Shown: positions 9,373-13,442 of the stretch, one piece after another
How positions within the stretch are numbered: the first letter of the stretch is position 1
Layout: every line of letters begins with the position of its first letter
NCBI GenBank assembly: GCA_001970855.1
Contig: LSSN01001391.1
Location: forward strand, 1 to 13,442
Direction: 5' to 3'
DNA: 13,442 bases
From: Smittium culicis
Lineage: Eukaryota > Kickxellomycota > Harpellomycetes > Harpellales > Legeriomycetaceae
The notes under the pieces: generated by a model
Database searches by the model: none
Seen by the model: the letters and a program-made list of their open reading frames with translations, nothing else
Told to the model about the DNA's origin: nothing
Translations under genes and position numbers: made by a program

Positions 9373-10600
9373 TATAAGTTTAATTATTTAATAAATAGAT
9401 GTTTTTAATTTTTGTTTTATTTTGGTTTTTTAAAAAGAATTTTATTTGTTAGGTATTATTTTCTTATAAATTTTTGGGTAATGTAATAAAAGTGTTTTTT
9501 AAGGAGTTTTTATACCTTATTCGTGATAACATCTTTCATACTTTTAGAAAGAAATGGCGTTTAATAGAGTATAATAATGATAAATTTTGGTTTTAATATA
9601 GTAATATAGTAATTTTAAAGTAAAGAATATCTCGGTTATAAAGATGGTAAAGTATTAATTAAGTTGGTATTTTGGTGTTGAAAAAAACTCTTTGTACAAT
9701 GAGGATCTTGGATTTTCTTTGTACAAAGAGAAAAAAACATCAACATACTATCTCTTTCAAAACATTACTAATTTCATATCATTGGCTCTTAGGATTTTAC
9801 TACGACACTTTTCTATAAAATTTTAAAAAAAATAAACATAAAAATAGCATATTTTAGTATTATATCTTATAATACTACGTTAAAATCAAAAAAAAATCAA
9901 ATGCTATATATTTGTGGAGGGGTTTTTTTTTTCTGCTTGCCCTTTTTTCTTTAGAACTATAGGCTCAGCAGAATTAGAAATGGGCTCAGAAGATGTTTGA
10001 GATTGTGAGTTTTGGAATAATTCTTTGGTCATGGTTTAATAGGAGTTTCCTTATAAATTTTTGTTATTTTTTTATTGTTTTTGGTTTTTTGTTTTTGAAA
10101 TTGATAAAATGATTTAAAATTTAATTAAAATAATAGCTAAAAAGTTATTTATTTGAGTACGATTTAATATATTAAAATTTAGGTAATATAATATTTGTTT
10201 ATTAGTATACTGTGCGTATAGAAATAAAGATAACGGGGGTGTAAGTTTGTAAGATTAATTGACGCTTAGAAAAAAGGTTTTAATGTTTTAATATTTTTTC
10301 ATTTGTTCTTCTTATGTATGCTTGGTATGTTTCTTTTTATACTTTTCTATTTTAGAAGATTTTTTGTTTTTTTTTATGAGTTGGTTATATCATTAATATT
10401 ATAGTTTCTTTATGTGATCTTATTATTCTCTTTAATAAGATTACATTTATTTTGTTGATGTTATTTGATTAACCGTGTAAACATTCTTTGTATTTTAACT
10501 TTATTTTGATTTTAATCACTTGTTAGATTTGCAAAAATTAATTACTAAGAAGTTATGTGGGATATTTTATAAAAAGAACTAATTTTTATTGAATTTTTAG
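9373..10600 (+). other. T+G-rich strand-asymmetric domain without a gene
   Basis: The plus strand here is T-rich with G well above C: by hand I count about 77 G to 33 C in 10021-10560 and about 58 G to 20 C in 9361-9720. DNA on both sides (8401-8520 and 10621-10740) has C above G. No frame in the domain is convincing. Near 9902-9997 plus frame 2 reads 32 codons without a stop and contains GGCTCAG twice, 21 bases apart (9962 and 9983). The adjacent frame 3 reads a hydrophobic stretch starting MFEIVSFG. Neither is recognised. The asymmetry could reflect one-sided transcription, replication direction, or an inserted block. Confidence 0.45.
9665..9750. repeat. long two-part inverted repeat, hairpin of about 86 bases
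   Basis: The inner arms CTCTTTGTAC (9688-9697) and GTACAAAGAG (9721-9730) pair perfectly. The outer arms 9667-9679 and 9736-9748 pair at 12 of 13 positions (one mismatch, one G:T), and 9665-9666 with 9749-9750 extend this. Between the two stems is a purine internal loop in which both sides are A-rich. In total about 22-24 pairs close a 23-base loop. Read on the minus strand the inner stem is followed by seven T, a terminator-like end. The right arm also contains the 14-base palindrome TCTTTGTACAAAGA (9716-9729). It is the longest stem in the window; candidates are a terminator, a precursor-type hairpin RNA, or the footprint of a small inverted-repeat element. Confidence 0.5.
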
Positions 10601-10785
10601 TTTACAAAGAAACGTTCAAACATAACACTTCCACATATTTACCCTTGATATTAAAAAACCATAGAAAAAAATACTATGCCGAACCTCAAAAAACAACAAT
10701 GGACTCCAAAGAACACAACAGCAATTTCTGTCTCTTTAACTCATATCACCTTTTGGCTATCATTATATTAAATGTTATTTCATAA
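10573..10785 (+). other. 70-codon open frame lacking an upstream ATG
   Basis: Plus frame 1 is open from just after the TAA at 10570-10572 to the TAA at 10783-10785. The only ATG is at 10699 and would give 28 residues starting MDSKEHNSNF. That ATG has A at -3 and G at +4, which fits a eukaryotic start context. Before it the frame reads a mixed, not merely hydrophobic, composition (for example KNHRKKYYAEPQ). It matches nothing I know. Its start coincides with the point where strand skew switches from G-rich to C-rich. Two or three open runs of this length are expected by chance in the window. Confidence 0.12.
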
Positions 10786-11050
10786 TGTTTTCTTATCTTT
10801 ATATTTTATTTTGAAATTTTAAATATATATATATTATCACTATTTATTAAATTATCCTAAATTTGGAATTATATATATCCCTATCGACCTTTGTATAGAT
10901 AATACATAGATTTATGGAATGAATTTGATATTTAAATATATATCTTGATATTAGTATAATAATTTTATACTAGCTGTAATATGCTAAATTGATCTTGATT
11001 TATCGTAGTTGGATGAATTCAATACTAGTGAATTCAACAAAATAATTTTT
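10786..11050. other. AT-rich stretch with a duplicated TGAATTCA
   Basis: I see no gene here. TGAATTCA, itself a palindrome, occurs at 11014-11021 and 11029-11036. It is bracketed by TTG (11009-11011) and CAA (11038-11040), so the whole can also pair as an inverted repeat. The spacing of 15 bases and the symmetry would suit a dimeric DNA-binding protein, but nothing nearby supports that. Confidence 0.35.
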
Positions 11051-11178
11051 TGTCGAGCTATCGTTTAGGTTTCTTAAAATATGAAATTAAGAATGATATC
11101 ATTGAAATATACCAGAATTAATTTCTTATAATTTTTATAGCTCGATATCTCTGCGATGCCTTTTTATTTCAATGGTAT
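11051..11178. repeat. two interleaved inverted repeats
   Basis: The first pair is TCGAGCTAT (11053-11061) with ATAGCTCGA (11137-11145), extendable by a G:T and a T:A pair. The second pair is 11096-11109 with 11165-11178, 14 pairs including one G:T, around the core CATTGAAAT/ATTTCAATG. The arms alternate, so both stems can only form together as a pseudoknot; otherwise they are mutually exclusive. The element lies at the left edge of the G+C-enriched island that begins here. Confidence 0.4.
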
Positions 11179-11760
11179 ACACAGAGAAGATAAAATACGT
11201 TCAAAACATTATACTTAGCCAGAAAATTAGAGCTCTCACAACATCAGATTAATTCCGATAAAAAAAGCTCTCAAGACTCTAATGTATACAACTTATAGGA
11301 GCTAGCTATTTCTGGACCTAAACTAAGGCTCTTAGACAAACATTTTCCTTGAAAAAATGCCTATTGGGTATGGAGCTGCTATAGCGGCGGAGGGGGGTCA
11401 GTTGAAAATATATTTTTTTAATATTTTTTAACTTTTTAAATTATTTTTAATAGTATTTTAGTATACTTTTAAATTATTTTTAATAAACTCAGTGAAAAAA
11501 AAATAAAATTAAATAAACTAAGGCTTTTGGATCAATATATCTCAAATCTATACTCCGTGTACTTGATAGGTATGCCTAAATACATACAGGATGTAAGAAG
11601 GATATATTTTTGAGTGATCCCTGCCAATTTTAACCCTCGTGTACTTTTGGTAACGCCCAAATCTACAATCATATCGCTCACTCCATGAAAAATTTTGAGC
11701 ACCTACATTGGCGCGATCTCGTATATTGTAACCTCGATTACTCTTACATTAGCTATTGTG
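11161..11760 (+). pseudogene. G+C-enriched island with a stop-poor frame, possible decayed coding sequence
   Basis: Local G+C rises to about 40-50% in 11341-11400 and 11641-11760. Plus frame 1 is open in blocks 11194-11295, 11299-11349, 11353-11418, 11473-11610, 11614-11685 and 11689-11760. The 96 codons from 11473 are broken only by TGA at 11611 and 11686. The reading has mixed, protein-like composition (for example GMPKYIQDVRRIYF and PANFNPRVLLVTPK). A short stretch recurs in the same frame 195 bases apart: KLRLLDKH at 11320 and KLRLLDQY at 11515, with several differences at third positions. Plus frame 3 is also open for 66 codons (11634-11831), including a 49-residue ATG frame at 11685, so the correct frame is uncertain. 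I recognise no family. Confidence 0.2.
11434..11485 (+). repeat. 19-base exact direct repeat, 33-base period
   Basis: TTTTAAATTATTTTTAATA occurs at 11434-11452 and 11467-11485, 33 bases apart. The spacer holds GTATTTTAGTATAC. The unit has no G or C, but an exact 19-base repeat this close is unlikely by chance. It looks like a recent local duplication and sits between two stop-poor blocks of the surrounding island. Confidence 0.6.
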
Positions 11761-11761
11761 T

Positions 11762-12299
11762 AACTTACTATCATTTTAACGTTAAATATGTGATTTTTAT
11801 GAGCCTAGTATTATTTGGGACTGATAACATTTAAAATCTCCTGTTTCTCTTAGTGACACGTTAAAAAATATAGGAATATGATTTTTATTATGTCTTAGAA
11901 ATAAAACTATGACTTACTTCAGCTTATTTTCTTAATATATTTAAAGAAATTAATTTTTTATCATTTTTGATTAGTTTCATAGTTTTTTAATATTAAATTA
12001 CAAAAAATAAATCATTTTAAAACGCTATACAATCATTTAATCTATTTAATTTCAATTAGGAACAACAGCATTTAATTTTTATACCTCCATCGATTATTTA
12101 TAATCATTATTAAAGCTTAGATAATTTCAATATCTCTGATTAAACTTCATATTTGCCGTATATAAAATATTTCCATGTATCTATTTTTATAAATTTTGCT
12201 GTTATATTATTTGATTTAGAACTTTAGGGCATTTAATTTAAATTTATAAGTTGGGACTCGGATGTGTGAGCTTCTTTGATTAAGATTTATTTTCTTTTT
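11762..12299. other. gene-less AT-rich stretch
   Basis: Beyond the tail of the 66-codon frame that ends at 11834, I see no gene, RNA gene or notable repeat. Confidence 0.55.
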
Positions 12300-12322
12300 T
12301 GCTTATAAAATTTTTGTAAGCA
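12300..12322. repeat. 10-bp hairpin TGCTTA/TAAGCA
   Basis: TGCTTATAAA (12300-12309) pairs with TTTGTAAGCA (12313-12322) with one T:G, leaving a three-base loop. A T run precedes rather than follows it on the plus strand, so it is not a terminator in either direction. Confidence 0.35.
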
Positions 12323-12839
12323 TATCAAAAGCTATTATTAATTAGATATGAAAGGTGTTTCTTGATAATATAAACAATGTTAGTTAAATAAATAACTTTT
12401 AGATTATATAATGGTGAAATTTATTATTTGTCTCCGAGTACTTAGTATTATAACTGTAAATTATTCCTTGTCTCATTTTATTTGGTGCAAAAGATAATTA
12501 CTTTACCACCCTTTGATATAATAATAGTAAAATAAACTCTTTCGATCAAAATTTTTTTATAGATATGATATATTACTCTACTAGATCTCGGAGAGGAGAC
12601 ATATTTAGTGTTATATCTTATTGAATAATACTAACTCTAATATTAAAAATCAATAAAATAAAGCTAATAAAATTAACTAAATAGAAATTTTACTGATATA
12701 AACAGAAAACTTCACTTTTATATGCTCCTTAACGCCTTTTATTCGCAAAGTTAGTCTAGTAGCTATAAATACATTCATTTTATAAATACTATAAAGAAAT
12801 TTAAGTAATTTATAAAAAAACTTCAAACAAGGCACTACA
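12323..12839. other. gene-less AT-rich stretch
   Basis: I see no supported gene or repeat here. G+C rises towards the right end where the last island begins. Confidence 0.55.
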
Positions 12840-13442
12840 AATCAATTCTCAATGAGTATAAAACAGTTCAAGAAGCTAATGGATATTATCAAGGATCTCC
12901 TAAGGGAAAAGGAACGGGGTGCAGAGCTTAAATATCCCAATACAACCAACTGAATTACACTCACATATTTTGCCATCTATCCAGAGATTATTGAAACTCC
13001 AGCTTCACTAATATAAGAAATTTACAAATTTCACACCAAAGAACAAATAAAAATGGCTTCCACTCATTACCTAGAAGTAATTCAATTAAATACCTACACA
13101 TCCGCTGAATGGCCTGACTTCGGCAGCCATGAAGAAAAAGATTCCGTTTGAACGGAATCATACCAGCCCTTGCTCAAGCGACCAAGCCTATTGAATACAA
13201 TGTACTCTAGAGAAACGAAAAAAACTCGGGATTCTCCCTTAAAAATCCGTATATATTGTTAGAAAATACTGTGAGGTTACGCCTGTCGGTTATTGCAGCC
13301 ACGGCTACTCATTTTATTTTTATAAAATAATTAAGGGAATGAAGCCACCAGGAAAACCGTTTCAGCTAGTAGAGTGTGAAACAAAGCGTCTCACATACCA
13401 AGTATAACTCGAAGTCCTCATCACCAAAATTACTTCAGATAA
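12840..13442. pseudogene. G+C-enriched island at the right edge, possible decayed or split gene
   Basis: By hand count this block is about 37% G+C, close to twice that of typical DNA in the window, and it is cut by the window end. Three frames are stop-poor. Plus frame 3 runs from an ATG at 12852 (MSIKQFKKLMDIIKDLL) to 13259, broken by TGA 12951, TAA 13014 and TGA 13149. Plus frame 1 runs from 13090 to the end, broken by TGA 13192, TAA 13240 and TAA 13405. A minus frame runs from 13308 down to 12991 with two stops (13207-13209, 13174-13176) and includes a 57-residue ATG frame starting at 13161. Codons such as AAG, GAG and CTC are common in the first, unlike the AT-rich surroundings. I cannot identify a product or choose the strand. 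A degraded gene, or a gene with short introns, fits. Confidence 0.25.
13131..13159 (-). terminator. 20-base near-perfect palindrome, terminator-like on the minus strand
   Basis: GATTCCGTTTGAACGGAATC at 13140-13159 has perfect 9-bp arms around a two-base centre, with four G:C pairs per stem. Read on the minus strand it becomes a stem with a short loop followed by TTTTTCTTC, the form of an intrinsic terminator. The symmetry also suits an operator bound by a dimeric repressor. It lies inside the right-edge island and overlaps candidate frames on both strands, so at most one of these readings is right. Confidence 0.38.

Noticed and set aside
13243..13442. Resemblance of plus frame 1 to the N-terminal region of the second-largest RNA polymerase subunit (an E-C, then L-T-Y, then alternating hydrophobic pattern near 13370-13430)
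   Set aside because: It rests on about half a dozen residues around an in-frame TAA, without matching sequence upstream. A profile search of the extended region would decide; I do not claim it.
1..13442. CRISPR array, telomere repeat or long tandem satellite
   Set aside because: No regularly spaced repeats of suitable length and no simple tandem repeat beyond short AAT runs were found.

Overview
This 13.4 kb window is extremely AT-rich; I judge it at roughly 20-25% G+C by eye, not by an exact count. It contains no gene I can support with confidence. No open frame with an ATG start exceeds 82 codons on either strand. In DNA this AT-rich a few frames of 60-80 codons are expected by chance. I see no rRNA, no tRNA, no CRISPR array, no transposase and no recognisable protein family. 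The source organism cannot be fixed from the sequence. Three readings fit: long intergenic DNA of an AT-rich eukaryote (protist, microsporidian or fungus), a heavily eroded stretch of an AT-rich bacterial symbiont, or a non-coding part of an AT-rich plasmid or organelle. Several hairpins followed by T runs resemble intrinsic terminators and lean slightly towards bacteria, but such hairpins also arise by chance at this base composition.

Layout. Positions 1-1636 are gene-less, slightly less AT-rich at the far left end, and end at a long hairpin with a T tail (1637-1693). Positions 1694-3538 hold only small hairpins. Positions 3539-3787 carry the longest ATG-initiated frame (82 codons), with one perfect hairpin inside it and another three bases after its stop. 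Positions 3821-8222 are featureless AT-rich DNA with homopolymer T tracts, a 28-base perfect palindrome and one hairpin of terminator type (7027-7075).

Positions 8223-9003 form the most structured part. A G+C-enriched segment has four hairpins, the last followed by a T-rich tail, and 400 bases further on there is an 11-bp inverted repeat enclosing two perfect palindromes. The two share a short diverged repeat. Positions 9301-9372 are bounded by a 7-bp inverted repeat. From there to about 10600 the plus strand is rich in T and G with G well above C, and contains a long two-part inverted repeat at 9665-9750.

Two further G+C-enriched islands lie at about 11140-11780 and 12840-13442. Both have reading frames with fewer stops than the surroundings, and both may be remains of decayed coding sequence, but I could not identify a parent gene and competing frames on both strands look equally good. 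The right end of the window is cut inside the last island, so its continuation outside the window is the best place to look for an intact gene.
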